64,000 nt of DNA from an uncultured Lachnoclostridium sp. (GCA_946415315.1 CAMKRZ010000001.1:227207-291206); one strand, 5' to 3'; shown: positions 33,763 through 43,447, numbered from the stretch's first letter. The notes: generated from the letters alone by a model not told the origin. Translations and numbers: made by a program.

Positions 33763-34845
33763 ATGAGTGATGAGAACAAGACGTTGACAGACGTCGGGGA
33801 AGCTGCGGGCGTTTTTCCGGAAACGCTTTCGGAAGAGACGGCAGCTGATTACTCTGCGGTAACGCAGGAGATGCAGGAGACGGTTTCACAGCAGATTCCG
33901 CAGATGCAGGAATCTGACGCGCAGCCGTATTCTGAGGCAGATGAGGAGACGGCGGAGGATGCCGTTCCGACCCCTCATTTTGTTACGGTAGCAAGGCAGG
34001 CGAGAGAGCAGCGTGAAGCGGAGAGGGCCGCGCGCAGAGCGGAGGCGGAAGCCAAAGCCGCGCTGGAGGAGGAAGAAAAACTCTTCGGTTCCGTTGACGA
34101 TGACGAGGAAGAGGAAGCTCCGGCGCCTCCGTCTGCGGAAGAAGGTCCGGTCATCGTATTTGACCATGTGACGAAAGAATATACGGACGGTCCGGAGGAT
34201 GCCGACAACGCGGCGCTGAAGGATGTGTCATTTTCCATTAACCGGGGCGAGTTTGTGTTTATCGTTGGACCGTCCGGTTCCGGTAAGTCAACGTTGATCC
34301 GTCTGCTGATGCGTGAGATCAGCCCGACCGCCGGGGCTATCTATATCGCTGGGTCGAACCTTTCCACGCTCAGGAACCGCCAGGTATGCAAATACCGCCG
34401 TTCCATCGGGATCGTGTTCCAGGATTTCCGCCTTCTCGAGGACCGCACGGTCTTTGAAAATGTCGCATTTGCGCAGAAGGTCATCGGTGCTCCGTCCCGT
34501 AAGATCACGAAAAATGTATCCAAGATGCTCAGCATGGTGCGTCTCCGCAACAAGTACCGCAGCTATCCGAACAAGCTTTCCGGCGGTGAGCAGCAGCGTG
34601 TGGCGGTTGCGCGCGCGCTGGTCAACAATCCGCTCATTTTGCTTGCCGATGAGCCGACCGGTAACCTGGATCCTGCCAATACGGCGGACATCATGGAGCT
34701 GCTCGAGGATATCAACGCCCGTGGCACGACGGTCGTTGTCGTAACGCATAACCGTGAGATCGTGGACAGCATGCAGAGGCGAGTCATTTCCCTTCGCGAG
34801 GGTGTCATCGTGGATGACAAGAAGGGAGGATACGATCGTGAGTAG
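33763..34845 (+). CDS. ftsE: Cell division ATPase FtsE with a long acidic N-terminal extension
   Basis: AGGAG precedes the ATG at 33763. The 360-residue product is about 130 residues longer than a usual FtsE. The extra N-terminal part is highly acidic with an Ala/Arg/Glu-rich predicted coiled coil (about 80-110) and a run of Asp/Glu. The ABC domain (about 128-360) has Walker A GPSGSGKS (about 169), signature LSGGEQQR, Walker B LILLADEPTGNLD and the H-loop THN. FtsE with FtsX transmits a cytoplasmic ATP-driven signal to peptidoglycan hydrolases during division. The next gene, ftsX, overlaps by 8 bp. Confidence 0.92.
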   Translation: MSDENKTLTDVGEAAGVFPETLSEETAADYSAVTQEMQETVSQQIPQMQESDAQPYSEADEETAEDAVPTPHFVTVARQAREQREAERAARRAEAEAKAALEEEEKLFGSVDDDEEEEAPAPPSAEEGPVIVFDHVTKEYTDGPEDADNAALKDVSFSINRGEFVFIVGPSGSGKSTLIRLLMREISPTAGAIYIAGSNLSTLRNRQVCKYRRSIGIVFQDFRLLEDRTVFENVAFAQKVIGAPSRKITKNVSKMLSMVRLRNKYRSYPNKLSGGEQQRVAVARALVNNPLILLADEPTGNLDPANTADIMELLEDINARGTTVVVVTHNREIVDSMQRRVISLREGVIVDDKKGGYDRE

Positions 34846-35758
34846 TTTCTTTTACTGCTTTGGGCAGGGAATCAAGAATATTCGCAGAAACCGTCTGTTC
34901 TCCGTTGCTTCCATCGCGACCATGACGGTATGTATCTTCCTTTTCGGTATCATGTATTTCCTGTTGATCAACGTGAGATTCAACCTTCTCGAGATGGAGA
35001 AGGGAGTCGGTGCCACCGTGTTTTTCCGCGAGGGGATCACGGAGGAGGAGCTGGTCAACCTGAAGAATAAGATCCTGACAGTGGACGGCATCCGCAGGAT
35101 CGAGTATATTTCCGCGGATGAGGCGTGGGCAAAATTCAAGGCCGACCATTTTGAGAGCAGTGATTCCGATATGCTGAGTTCGTTCGGTGACGACAACCCG
35201 CTGCAGAACAGCGCGTCCTTCGAAGTGTATTTTTCGTCGGTGGAGAAACAGCAGCCGGCGGTCGAGAAGATCCGTGCCATGACGTCGGACGGTGTCCGGT
35301 ACGTCAACAACGCGGAGGATCTGGTAAACACGCTGACTTCCATGAACCGGGGACTCAGCGTTGCGGCGATCATCCTGATCGTCCTGCTTTTGGCCATCGC
35401 AATGTTCCTGATCAGCACGACGGTTTCCATCGGTGTATCTGTGCGTGCGAAGGAAATCCAGATCCAGAGCCTGATCGGCGCGACCGACCTCTTCATCCGG
35501 GCGCCGTTCCTGGTGGAAGGTTGCCTGATCGGTCTGTTCGGCGCGGCGATCCCGCTTTCCGTCCTGTACGGTCTGTACTACAAGATGGTACAGCTTGTTG
35601 CGACGAAGCTGGGCATTCTCGGTGCGATCAACTTTGTTGACGTGAACGAAGTGTTCATGGTACTGGCGCCGCTTGCCACATGCATCGGCGTGGGAATCGG
35701 CTTCTTCGGAAGTTATTTTACGCTGAACCGCGAGCTGCGGAAGTTCAGAAAACTGTAA
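34838..35758 (+). CDS. ftsX: Cell division membrane protein FtsX
   Basis: The GTG at 34838 follows GGGAGGA and lies inside the end of ftsE, so translation is coupled. The 306-residue product has the FtsX layout: one N-terminal membrane helix (about 25-48), an extracellular domain of about 130 residues, then three helices (about 180-215, 230-265 and 275-300). The extracellular loop is the expected docking site for the M23 protein encoded next. Length is normal. Confidence 0.95.
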   Translation: MSSFFYCFGQGIKNIRRNRLFSVASIATMTVCIFLFGIMYFLLINVRFNLLEMEKGVGATVFFREGITEEELVNLKNKILTVDGIRRIEYISADEAWAKFKADHFESSDSDMLSSFGDDNPLQNSASFEVYFSSVEKQQPAVEKIRAMTSDGVRYVNNAEDLVNTLTSMNRGLSVAAIILIVLLLAIAMFLISTTVSIGVSVRAKEIQIQSLIGATDLFIRAPFLVEGCLIGLFGAAIPLSVLYGLYYKMVQLVATKLGILGAINFVDVNEVFMVLAPLATCIGVGIGFFGSYFTLNRELRKFRKL

Positions 35759-35879
35759 TCGGGGGAAACCGGACAGAAGCGGTATCCCGGGGAAAACGGC
35801 ATTTATTCATCGCCGTTTTCGGAAAATGTGGGGGATGAAACATCTGAAAGTACGTTTGACCTGTCAGAAAGGAGATTTC

Positions 35880-37286
35880 ATGAGAAGCAGGAAAATCGGT
35901 TTCGGTACGATTCTGGCACTGTTCCTTGTAGCGGTGATCACTGCCACAACGACACGGGCTGCGGCGCCGGTGTTTACGCCTGCCGGCTCCGTGATTCCGG
36001 ATGTCTTCCGGTATTCGGAGGACAAGGAAGAGGAGTTGAAGAAGAAACTGAAGGAAGCAGAGGATAAGAAGAAGGAACTCGAGAAGAAGCAGAAAGAGAT
36101 CCAGAAACAGCAGAATGCTCTGAAATCGGATTATGCGGATATCGAGAAGTACATCGAGGAGATGGATCAGAAGCAGAATGACATGCTTCAGGAGATTGCC
36201 GACATCGAGGAGGTAATCGAGGGACTCAATGCTGAACTGGTGGTCACCAATCAGGAACTGGCCGAGGCAGAGGCAAGAGAGCAGGAGCAGTACGAAGCTT
36301 TGAAACGGAGATTCCAGTATCTGTATGAGCACGGCAACATGACGGAGCTCGAGGTGCTGATGGGATCGAGTGACCTCTCGGACATTCTTAACTACGATGA
36401 GTACGCGACGAGCATCCGTGTGTATGATTACAATCTTGCTCAGAGATATACGCAGGCGAGAAAGGATGTGCTTGCGGTCAAGGAGACATTGGAGGCTCAG
36501 ATCGCCGTCATGGAAACGAGCCGTGCACTGTATGATCAGAACTATGAGTACGTGCAGACGGTGATCGCCAAGAAGCAGGAAGCATTGGCAGAATATGCGG
36601 AGAAGATCGGTCTCACCGAGGAGGACCTCGAAGAGAACCTTGATCGCATCAACAGCGCGGGCGACAACATCGATAAGGTCAAGAAGGAGCTTGAAGCAGA
36701 GCAGGAGCGCAAGCGCCAGGAGGAATTGAAGCGTCAGGCCGAGGAGGCCAAGCGGCGTGCTGAGGAAGAGAAGAAAAAACAACAGCAGGCATCGCAGCAA
36801 TCGCAGCAGGAGCGCAATGCGAAGTATGCCAACGTTCCGCACACCGGCGTTTCCAGCGCTAGCGACCTTACCCTCAAGGAGGAAAAGAATCCGAATAAGA
36901 TGATCTGGCCGCTCCCGGGAGATTCCCGTACGGGATCCGGATTCGGTCCGAGACGTGCTCCGATCAAGGGTGCGAGCACGTTCCACAACGGTGTGGATAT
37001 CGGCGCAAAATTCGGTTCTCAGATTGTTGCTTCGCTGGCAGGAACGGTTCGCTACGCAGGATACAACAGTACAGCCGGCAATTATGTTGAGATCGACCAT
37101 GGCAACGGTTATGTGACGAGATATCTTCATGCCTCCAAACTCCTGGTGAAGAAGGGAGACAAAGTGCTTCAGGGTCAGGTGATCGCACTCGTCGGTTCCA
37201 CGGGCGTTTCCACAGCTCCTCATCTGCATTTCAGTGTTGTGATCGACGGAGTTGCGGTGGATCCGCTGTTCTATATCCGGTATTAG
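35880..37286 (+). CDS. Coiled-coil M23 peptidase, FtsEX-activated murein hydrolase
   Basis: AAAGGAG selects the ATG at 35880. The 468-residue product has a signal peptide (cleavage near TTTRAAA), a long coiled coil rich in Glu, Lys and Gln (about 45-300) and a C-terminal LytM/M23 domain (about 350-468). The zinc motifs are FHNGVDIG and HLHF, both intact, so the peptidase is probably active. Coiled-coil M23 or CHAP proteins (EnvC, PcsB, CwlO) are the classical partners that FtsEX switches on. This operon order agrees with that. It should cut peptide crosslinks in septal or lateral wall. Confidence 0.92.
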   Translation: MRSRKIGFGTILALFLVAVITATTTRAAAPVFTPAGSVIPDVFRYSEDKEEELKKKLKEAEDKKKELEKKQKEIQKQQNALKSDYADIEKYIEEMDQKQNDMLQEIADIEEVIEGLNAELVVTNQELAEAEAREQEQYEALKRRFQYLYEHGNMTELEVLMGSSDLSDILNYDEYATSIRVYDYNLAQRYTQARKDVLAVKETLEAQIAVMETSRALYDQNYEYVQTVIAKKQEALAEYAEKIGLTEEDLEENLDRINSAGDNIDKVKKELEAEQERKRQEELKRQAEEAKRRAEEEKKKQQQASQQSQQERNAKYANVPHTGVSSASDLTLKEEKNPNKMIWPLPGDSRTGSGFGPRRAPIKGASTFHNGVDIGAKFGSQIVASLAGTVRYAGYNSTAGNYVEIDHGNGYVTRYLHASKLLVKKGDKVLQGQVIALVGSTGVSTAPHLHFSVVIDGVAVDPLFYIRY

Positions 37287-37310
37287 AAGTGTGTGCAGGG
37301 AGGCAGGATC

Positions 37311-38591
37311 GTGAAGAAAGGTTTTTTAAAGGGATTTCTTGCAGGAATTCTCTGTTGCGCAATGCTGTTTGCGCTGATTTCCTGCAAAGGCAATAACAAT
37401 GAGAGTCGGCTGACGAAGAAGGACACGACGCCTACGCCGACGCAGGCACAGAGTCAGGAGACGGGGACGCCTACACCGACGCCGTCACTCACTCCGGCGG
37501 AATCGTTCAGCGATGTAGATTTCAAGGACAAACTGAATGAGATCGCAGGGGTTCTTGACAGATACTATTATCAGCAGATTGATTACAACAAGGTAGCGGA
37601 AGGCCTGTATCGCGGCATGGTGGATTCCCTTGGGGATCCGTACACCGTGTACTATAACCCGGACGAACTGGAAAAATTCCTGGATTCGACAGACGGTTCG
37701 TATGCAGGACTCGGAGCTGCCGTCAACCTGGCAGACTCGAAATATCCGCAGTTGATCCGCATTTTCCCCGGAAGTCCGGCGGAGATAGCAGGGTTGCTTG
37801 CCGGCGACGAGCTGATCGAGGTAGATGGAGAAGATCTCTACGGACAGTCGCTGGATGTCGCGGTGTCGAAAATTCGCGGACCGGTAGGAACGAAAGTTTC
37901 TCTTACGGTATATCGCGAGGGCGAGCCGGAGTATCTTCATTTTGATGTGATCCGCAATACGGTGGAGATCCCGACGGTCGCATCCCAGATGCTTGACGGC
38001 AATATCGGGTATATTGCGGTATCGGAGTTTGACGACGTTACTTCCTCACAGTTCATTCTGGCGGTTGATGAGCTTACGTCCCAGGGGATGAAAGCTCTGG
38101 TCGTCGATCTGCGAAGCAATCCCGGCGGTCTGCTTTCCACCGTCAAGAAAATGCTCAGCAGAGTGGTGGAGAAGGGCAAACTTCTGGTTTACATGGAAGA
38201 CAAATACGGGCAGCGAGAGGATCATTACTCGAACACTGACGCCACCGTGGACGTACCGATCGCCGTTCTGATGAACGGTTACAGCGCAAGCGCTTCCGAA
38301 GTATTTGCAGGCTGTCTGCAGGATTACGGCAAAGCCATCCTGGTCGGAACACAAAGCTACGGCAAGGGAATCGTACAGAACCTGATCCCGCTCAGCGACG
38401 GATCCGCCGTGAAAGTCACGGTATCCTCGTATTTTACGCCGAACGGGCGAAACATCCACAAGACCGGTCTTACGCCGGACATTGAGGTTCCGCTTGCGGA
38501 TGAACTGAAGAAACTGTCGGTCATTCCGATGGAAGATGACAACCAGCTTCAGGCAGCAGTCGAGGCTCTGAAGAAAAAGCTCGGAGAATGA
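37311..38591 (+). CDS. S41-family C-terminal processing peptidase
   Basis: GGGAGG precedes the GTG at 37311. The 426-residue product has a lipobox-like signal (LFALISC), a Thr/Pro linker, a PDZ domain (about 100-190) and an S41 catalytic domain (about 195-400). The nucleophile Ser is in GYSASASEVFAG and the Lys in GTQSYGKGIVQ. Ctp proteases trim the C-termini of exported proteins and in several species control amidases or wall hydrolases. The gene follows the M23 gene with 24 bp between, and a strong terminator ends the ftsE-ftsX-M23-S41 operon. Confidence 0.93.
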   Translation: MKKGFLKGFLAGILCCAMLFALISCKGNNNESRLTKKDTTPTPTQAQSQETGTPTPTPSLTPAESFSDVDFKDKLNEIAGVLDRYYYQQIDYNKVAEGLYRGMVDSLGDPYTVYYNPDELEKFLDSTDGSYAGLGAAVNLADSKYPQLIRIFPGSPAEIAGLLAGDELIEVDGEDLYGQSLDVAVSKIRGPVGTKVSLTVYREGEPEYLHFDVIRNTVEIPTVASQMLDGNIGYIAVSEFDDVTSSQFILAVDELTSQGMKALVVDLRSNPGGLLSTVKKMLSRVVEKGKLLVYMEDKYGQREDHYSNTDATVDVPIAVLMNGYSASASEVFAGCLQDYGKAILVGTQSYGKGIVQNLIPLSDGSAVKVTVSSYFTPNGRNIHKTGLTPDIEVPLADELKKLSVIPMEDDNQLQAAVEALKKKLGE

Positions 38592-38615
38592 GAGAAGGCA
38601 GTTGCGATATACACA

Positions 38616-38656
38616 AAGTGGCGGTTTGAAGGAGACTTCAAATCGTCACTTTTTTC
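38616..38656 (+). terminator. Terminator of the ftsEX operon
   Basis: Sixteen-base-pair stem (38616-38631 with 38636-38651, two G-T pairs), GAGA loop, then TTTTT. Confidence 0.92.
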
Positions 38657-38658
38657 GA

Positions 38659-38687
38659 TTGCATTTTTTAGGTTCGTGTGTTAATAT
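38659..38687 (+). promoter_or_regulatory. Promoter of the ACT-hom-homoserine kinase operon
   Basis: TTGCAT (38659-38664), 17-bp spacer, TAATAT (38682-38687), directly after the preceding terminator. Confidence 0.7.
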
Positions 38688-38837
38688 TAGTGCTGTGCGC
38701 GGACAAATGTTTGCGGACGACATACACAAAACGTCATCGAGGAAGCATAATGCGACTGAGATTGATGAACGGCAGCAGTCGGACGGAGTGTGCGAGAAGG
38801 AACGATGCGTTATCCGCAACGCGGGAAGGAGCAACGG

Positions 38838-39278
38838 ATGCCCAACGAAGAAGTCTATATCGTAAGCAGAAGAGCATTGCCGAAGGTGCTCCTGAAGGTG
38901 GCCGAGGTCAAGCGAATGCTGGCGAAGGACAAGAACCTGACCGTGCAGGAAGCGACGGATGCCGTCTCGCTCAGCAGAAGTTCATTTTACAAATACAAGG
39001 ACGATGTGCAGCCGTTCCACGAGACGACACGCGGAAAGACCGTCAACGTTCTTCTGCAGGTGAGCGATGAGCCGGGCATTCTTTCGGCGATCCTCACGGA
39101 GGTTGCGGCGTGCCGCGCCAACGTGCTGACGATCCAGCAGAGCATACCGATTGGCGGTGTCGCCTCGGTGGCACTCGGATTTGAAATATTGCCGGAGACG
39201 GCGGAGCTGACGGAGCTGGAGGAGCGGATCAAAGGGCTTTCCGGCGTACAGCGGCTGCAGGTGCTCGGCATCGAGTAG
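38838..39278 (+). CDS. PheB-type ACT-domain protein
   Basis: AAGGAG selects the ATG at 38838. The 146-residue product has an N-terminal helical part resembling a small helix-turn-helix (EATDAVSLSRSSFYKYKD) and a C-terminal ACT domain (about 68-146, VNVLLQVSDEPGILSAILTE). ACT domains bind amino acids and usually regulate their synthesis. It is followed by homoserine dehydrogenase, so sensing of Thr or a related amino acid is plausible. In Bacillus the relative PheB sits near phenylalanine genes and its role is not proven. Confidence 0.82.
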   Translation: MPNEEVYIVSRRALPKVLLKVAEVKRMLAKDKNLTVQEATDAVSLSRSSFYKYKDDVQPFHETTRGKTVNVLLQVSDEPGILSAILTEVAACRANVLTIQQSIPIGGVASVALGFEILPETAELTELEERIKGLSGVQRLQVLGIE

Positions 39279-39407
39279 AAGTGACGCGTATGCGGGGGAC
39301 ATTTTCCGCAGCGTATGAATCGGGAAGGTTGGTCAGCAGAGACTTGCCTCTGCAAAACCAAGGTGTAGTGGGGAGACAATAACGCAGTAACCAAGGAGGA
39401 TTTCACC

Positions 39408-40607
39408 ATGAAAATAGCAATTCTGGGATACGGCACGGTCGGTTCGGGCGTGTTCAACGTGATCCGGGAAAATAACGCCATCATCGAGAAGCGCGTCGGT
39501 GCGCCGATCGAGATCAAGTACGTGCTGGATCTGCGGGATTTTCCGGGGGACCCGGTAGAGCCGTATCTGGTTCACGATTTCCGTACGATCATCGAGGATC
39601 CGGAGATCGATATCATCGTTGAGGTGATGGGCGGTCTGAAGCCGGCTTACGATTTTGTGAAGGAAGCGCTTCTGTCGGGACGCAGCGTATGCACGTCCAA
39701 CAAGGAGCTTGTAGCGGCATACGGCGCGGAGCTGATCTCCATCGCAAAGGAGCGCAGCATCAACTTCCTCTTCGAAGCCAGCGTGGGCGGCGGTATCCCG
39801 GTCATCCGGCAACTGATGCGCTCCGTCACGGCGGACGAGGTTGAGGAGGTCAGCGGCATTCTCAACGGAACGACGAACTACATGATGACGCGCATGCGCG
39901 AGGATGGGATTTCCTTCGACGAGGCTCTTGCGGACGCGCAGGCGAACGGTTTCGCTGAGCGTAACCCGGCTGCGGATATCGAGGGTTATGACGCCTGCCG
40001 CAAGATCGCGATCTTAACGTCGCTTGCATACGGCCAGCAGGTCGATTATCAGGATATTTATACCGAGGGCATTACGAAGATCAGTGAAGCGGATGTGGCT
40101 TACGCGAAGGCGATGAAGCGCGGCATCAAGCTGATCGCGCGCAGCTACCAGAAGGACGGCAAGGTTTATGCGATGGTATCGCCGATGATGATCCGCAGCA
40201 AGAATCCGCTTTACCCGGTCAACGGCGTGTTCAACGCGATCATGGTGCGCGGCAACATGCTCGGCGAGATCATGTTCTACGGAATGGGCGCCGGCAAGCT
40301 TCCGACAGCCAGCGCGGTAGTTTCGGACGTGATCGATGCGGCGAAGCATCGCTTCGTCAATATTCCGATCCTCTGGAGTACGGAGAAAATGACGCTCGGC
40401 GCGAAGGAAGATATGCAGGGACGGTTCTTCGTGCGCGTTCCGGCTTCGGAGGCCGACAAGGCGCGTGAGCTTTTCGCTATTCACAAGACTCCGGAGATTG
40501 CGGAGAAACCGGAGGAATTTGCCTTTGTCACGAAGGAGATGAGCGAGAAGGCGTTCGCGGATGCGTGCGCGAAGCTTTCGGTCATCGCATCCATACGGTA
40601 CGAATAG
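39408..40607 (+). CDS. hom: Homoserine dehydrogenase
   Basis: AAGGAGG precedes the ATG. The 399-residue product has the NAD(P)-binding GYGTVGSGVF motif at the start, TSNKELVA (Lys of the active site region, about 100), the GILNGTTNYMMTRM signature (about 148) and the NPAADIEGYDACRK segment (about 185). A partial ACT-like C-terminus (about 340-399) is shorter than in 430-residue relatives. The enzyme reduces aspartate semialdehyde to homoserine for Thr, Met and Ile synthesis. It is second in the operon. Confidence 0.95.
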   Translation: MKIAILGYGTVGSGVFNVIRENNAIIEKRVGAPIEIKYVLDLRDFPGDPVEPYLVHDFRTIIEDPEIDIIVEVMGGLKPAYDFVKEALLSGRSVCTSNKELVAAYGAELISIAKERSINFLFEASVGGGIPVIRQLMRSVTADEVEEVSGILNGTTNYMMTRMREDGISFDEALADAQANGFAERNPAADIEGYDACRKIAILTSLAYGQQVDYQDIYTEGITKISEADVAYAKAMKRGIKLIARSYQKDGKVYAMVSPMMIRSKNPLYPVNGVFNAIMVRGNMLGEIMFYGMGAGKLPTASAVVSDVIDAAKHRFVNIPILWSTEKMTLGAKEDMQGRFFVRVPASEADKARELFAIHKTPEIAEKPEEFAFVTKEMSEKAFADACAKLSVIASIRYE

Positions 40608-40618
40608 AAGGAAAATGA

Positions 40619-40657
40619 AGCACGCAGGGAGAATTCTTTCTGCGTGCTGCGTATTTT
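40619..40657 (+). terminator. Intra-operon hairpin after hom
   Basis: Nine-base-pair stem AGCACGCAG/CTGCGTGCT (40619-40627 with 40640-40648), followed shortly by ATTTTT. It may attenuate the downstream gene. Confidence 0.65.
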
Positions 40658-40717
40658 TGCGGGACAACGCGCGGAAGCGCGGGCTTGCTCAACGATACTT
40701 TTTTTCGGAGGAATGAT

Positions 40718-41923
40718 ATGAAATACATTGTAATCCTTGCGGACGGTGCCGCAGATCTGCCGATCGAGTCGCTCGGCGGAAAGACGCCGCTCGCATACGC
40801 GAATACGCCGGAGATCGACGCGCTTGCGGTGAAGTCCGAGATCGGTCTGGCTCACACGATCCCGGAGGGGATGAAGCCGGGCAGCGATACCGCCAACCTT
40901 GCGGTCATGGGCTACAACCCGAGAGAGTACTACACCGGCAGATCGCCGCTGGAAGCGCTTTCAATCGGTGTCGATATGGCATCGACGGACATCGCCATCC
41001 GCTGCAACATTGTGACGCTCTCGGATGATGACAAACCGTACGAGGAGAAGACCATTATCGACCACAGTTCCTCGGAAATCTCGACGGAGGATGCGGCGGA
41101 ACTCCTGACGGCCGTGCGCAAGCAGCTCGAGTGGGAGTGCTATCATTTCTACGTTGGAACAAGCTATCGCCATCTCCTGATCTGGAATCGAGGGCAGGTT
41201 GTGTCGCTCACGCCGCCGCACGACATTCTGACCAGGGTAGTCGGCGAGTACCTTCCCGAGGACCCGGTCCTTCGGGAAATGCAGAAGCGCAGCTACGATA
41301 TCCTCAACAACCATCCGATCAACGTCGAGCGTGCGAAGAAAGGGCTCAACAAAGCCAATTCGCTGTGGTTCTGGGGAGCGGGCACGAGACCCGCGCTGAG
41401 TTCATTTTACGAGAAAACCGGCCTTAAGGGCGTGATGATCTCGGCAGTTGACCTCTTAAAGGGCATCGCGGTCGGCGCGGGAATGCGCAACATCACGGTT
41501 CCCGGCGCGGACGGAAGCCTTCACACGAACTACGAGGGCAAGGCACGGGCAGCCGTTCAGGCTCTTCTCTCGGAAAATGCGGATTTTGCGTACATCCACA
41601 TCGAAGCGCCGGATGAGATGGGGCACCAGGGAAGCGCGGAGCGCAAGGTGCAGGCGATTGAGTACATCGACAAGAACATTGTGGGCGTGGTGCGCCGTGA
41701 GATGGACGCTTCCGGCGAGCCGTACCGTCTGCTCCTGATGCCGGATCATCCGACTCCGGTTGCCGTTCGCACGCATACGAGCGATCCGATCCCGTACATG
41801 ATCTATGACAGCACCAGGGTAGTGGCCTGTGCTTCCGAGTACACCGAGGAGGCAGCAGCGAAGACCGGTTACGTGTATCCTGAGGGTTACAGACTGATGG
41901 AGCATTTTACGGAGAAACCATAA
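40718..41923 (+). CDS. Cofactor-independent phosphoglycerate mutase family; proposed alternative homoserine kinase
   Basis: CGGAGGA lies upstream of the ATG at 40718. The 401-residue product belongs to the archaeal-type ApgM branch of the alkaline-phosphatase superfamily: VILADGAADLPIESLGGKTP at the start, KPGSDTANLAVMGYNP with the metal-binding Ser, and the late HIEAPDEMGHQG and MPDHPTPVAVRTH blocks with Asp/His metal ligands. The TIGR02535 subfamily has been proposed to be a homoserine kinase because it clusters with Thr genes. Its position right after hom supports that. True mutase activity cannot be excluded. Confidence 0.88.
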   Translation: MKYIVILADGAADLPIESLGGKTPLAYANTPEIDALAVKSEIGLAHTIPEGMKPGSDTANLAVMGYNPREYYTGRSPLEALSIGVDMASTDIAIRCNIVTLSDDDKPYEEKTIIDHSSSEISTEDAAELLTAVRKQLEWECYHFYVGTSYRHLLIWNRGQVVSLTPPHDILTRVVGEYLPEDPVLREMQKRSYDILNNHPINVERAKKGLNKANSLWFWGAGTRPALSSFYEKTGLKGVMISAVDLLKGIAVGAGMRNITVPGADGSLHTNYEGKARAAVQALLSENADFAYIHIEAPDEMGHQGSAERKVQAIEYIDKNIVGVVRREMDASGEPYRLLLMPDHPTPVAVRTHTSDPIPYMIYDSTRVVACASEYTEEAAAKTGYVYPEGYRLMEHFTEKP

Positions 41924-42035
41924 ATATCGGCAGCTCATGCGTTTCTATACCGGCACGGTTCGAACCGTGACCGTCGCTGTCGAAGAGACGTTATGCCGGC
42001 AGCGGCAGCATGACGCGTATTATGGGGAAGAGATG

Positions 42036-43442
42036 ATGAGAAAGCGGATTCAAACAATTGCAGGTGTCGTTACAGCCGTTTTGCTGGGCGGTCTTCTTGT
42101 CGCGTGCAGCAGCGATGTGAATGACCGCGAGGCGCGTAGGGTCTCCACGACTCCGACGCCCGCTGTTACCTCGACGCCGACGCTCTCACCGACACCGACG
42201 CCTGATCCGTATCGGTATATATCGGAGAAGGTTGCGCTGACGACGCAGGGAACGATGACTGTGAGGGAGACCTTCCGGTACGATGAGGAGGGAGTTCTTT
42301 ACGAGGCATTGACGGAGCAAAAGGCGGTAGATGCCGCAGATGACGCATGGGAGTTGATCAGCCGCACGACCTGCAGCGGCACATTTACGGTGAAGCGTGT
42401 CACGGAGCGCTATGAGGCGGGAGTCCTTCAATCAGTGCAGACGGAGGTTACGGAAGAGGACGGAATGTCGAGAACCCAGTATGTGTACTACACGGACGGC
42501 GTGATGACGCAGCGGGACACGGACGAGACGGACGGAAACGGGAGAACGCTGTGTTCGTGGACAGAATTTTTCGATGGAGACGGCAAGCTGACGTACTCGC
42601 GCGAGGTGCATTATCGCGACGATGCCTATGCATCCCCGCTTCTTGAGAAAATCGTGACAGCGGATGTGGGCGAGACGACACGCACTTGTCCGGAAAATCG
42701 TTACATCGCGGCAAGCAGCAAACTGCCGGCGCTTGCCTGTGTGGAAGTGTCGGAGCCGCACAGGGACATATACTATGAGATCCGGATCGGGTCTTTTCAC
42801 ACTAGGATCCGCAGAAATCCCGATACCGACGGCGTCGATCTGACCTTTTGCGCCATGTACCTTCTCGACGAGGAATACGATGGTTGCAAGCGGCTGACGC
42901 TGTTGTACACCGATGACAGCCGGAATGACCTGTACTGCGCGAAGCTTGTGACGAATGACGAAGAGGAGAAATATGTCTTCAATCGGGATAGGGTGACACA
43001 GAAGCGTATCGAAACGGACAAGAACGGCAGTTTCCGCATCGTTGACGTGCACGGGGACGGGACGGAGATCGTTCGCAGCGAGACGAAAAAAGATATCAAC
43101 CGCCGTTTGCTGTCGCAGGAAACGTACGACTCGCTCGGAAACCTCACGGATTCGGTGACATGCGAGTATTCCTCCGACGGGAAGACTTCAACGAGCCGTG
43201 AGCTGGTCAAAAAAGATAACGGTACCGAGGTCACCTTTGTGAAGACAGCTGAGTTCGGGGACAACGGGATGCCCGTCCGCGCCGAACAATATACGCAGGA
43301 GGGCAGTGAGATCCTCGGAAGAAAGCAGTGGGAGTACCGTTACAATGAGAACGGTTACCTTGCTTCAAGCGTCTGCACGACGGAGGACGGAACTTCGGTG
43401 GAGACGACGTACACGTACACGTATTCGTCGAAGAAGAAATAA
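42036..43442 (+). CDS. Lipoprotein with beta-hairpin repeats, function unknown
   Basis: GGGGAAGAG precedes two adjacent ATG codons; the second (42036) has the better spacing. The 468-residue product has a lipobox (GGLLVACSS), a short Thr/Pro linker (about 30-55) and a mature part made of short strand-turn-strand units such as FRYDEEGVLYEAL, TDGNGRTLCSW and YRYNENGYLASS. These resemble the YD/RHS or toxin-WG type of hairpins but are not regular. No catalytic motif is seen. It follows the homoserine kinase candidate by about 110 bp. Confidence 0.72.
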   Translation: MRKRIQTIAGVVTAVLLGGLLVACSSDVNDREARRVSTTPTPAVTSTPTLSPTPTPDPYRYISEKVALTTQGTMTVRETFRYDEEGVLYEALTEQKAVDAADDAWELISRTTCSGTFTVKRVTERYEAGVLQSVQTEVTEEDGMSRTQYVYYTDGVMTQRDTDETDGNGRTLCSWTEFFDGDGKLTYSREVHYRDDAYASPLLEKIVTADVGETTRTCPENRYIAASSKLPALACVEVSEPHRDIYYEIRIGSFHTRIRRNPDTDGVDLTFCAMYLLDEEYDGCKRLTLLYTDDSRNDLYCAKLVTNDEEEKYVFNRDRVTQKRIETDKNGSFRIVDVHGDGTEIVRSETKKDINRRLLSQETYDSLGNLTDSVTCEYSSDGKTSTSRELVKKDNGTEVTFVKTAEFGDNGMPVRAEQYTQEGSEILGRKQWEYRYNENGYLASSVCTTEDGTSVETTYTYTYSSKKK

Positions 43443-43447
43443 GACAG

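Noticed and set aside
39279..39407. T-box or amino-acid riboswitch before hom
   Set aside because: A small hairpin (GCAGAG/CTCTGC) is present, but no T-box sequence or other known amino-acid riboswitch motif is visible.
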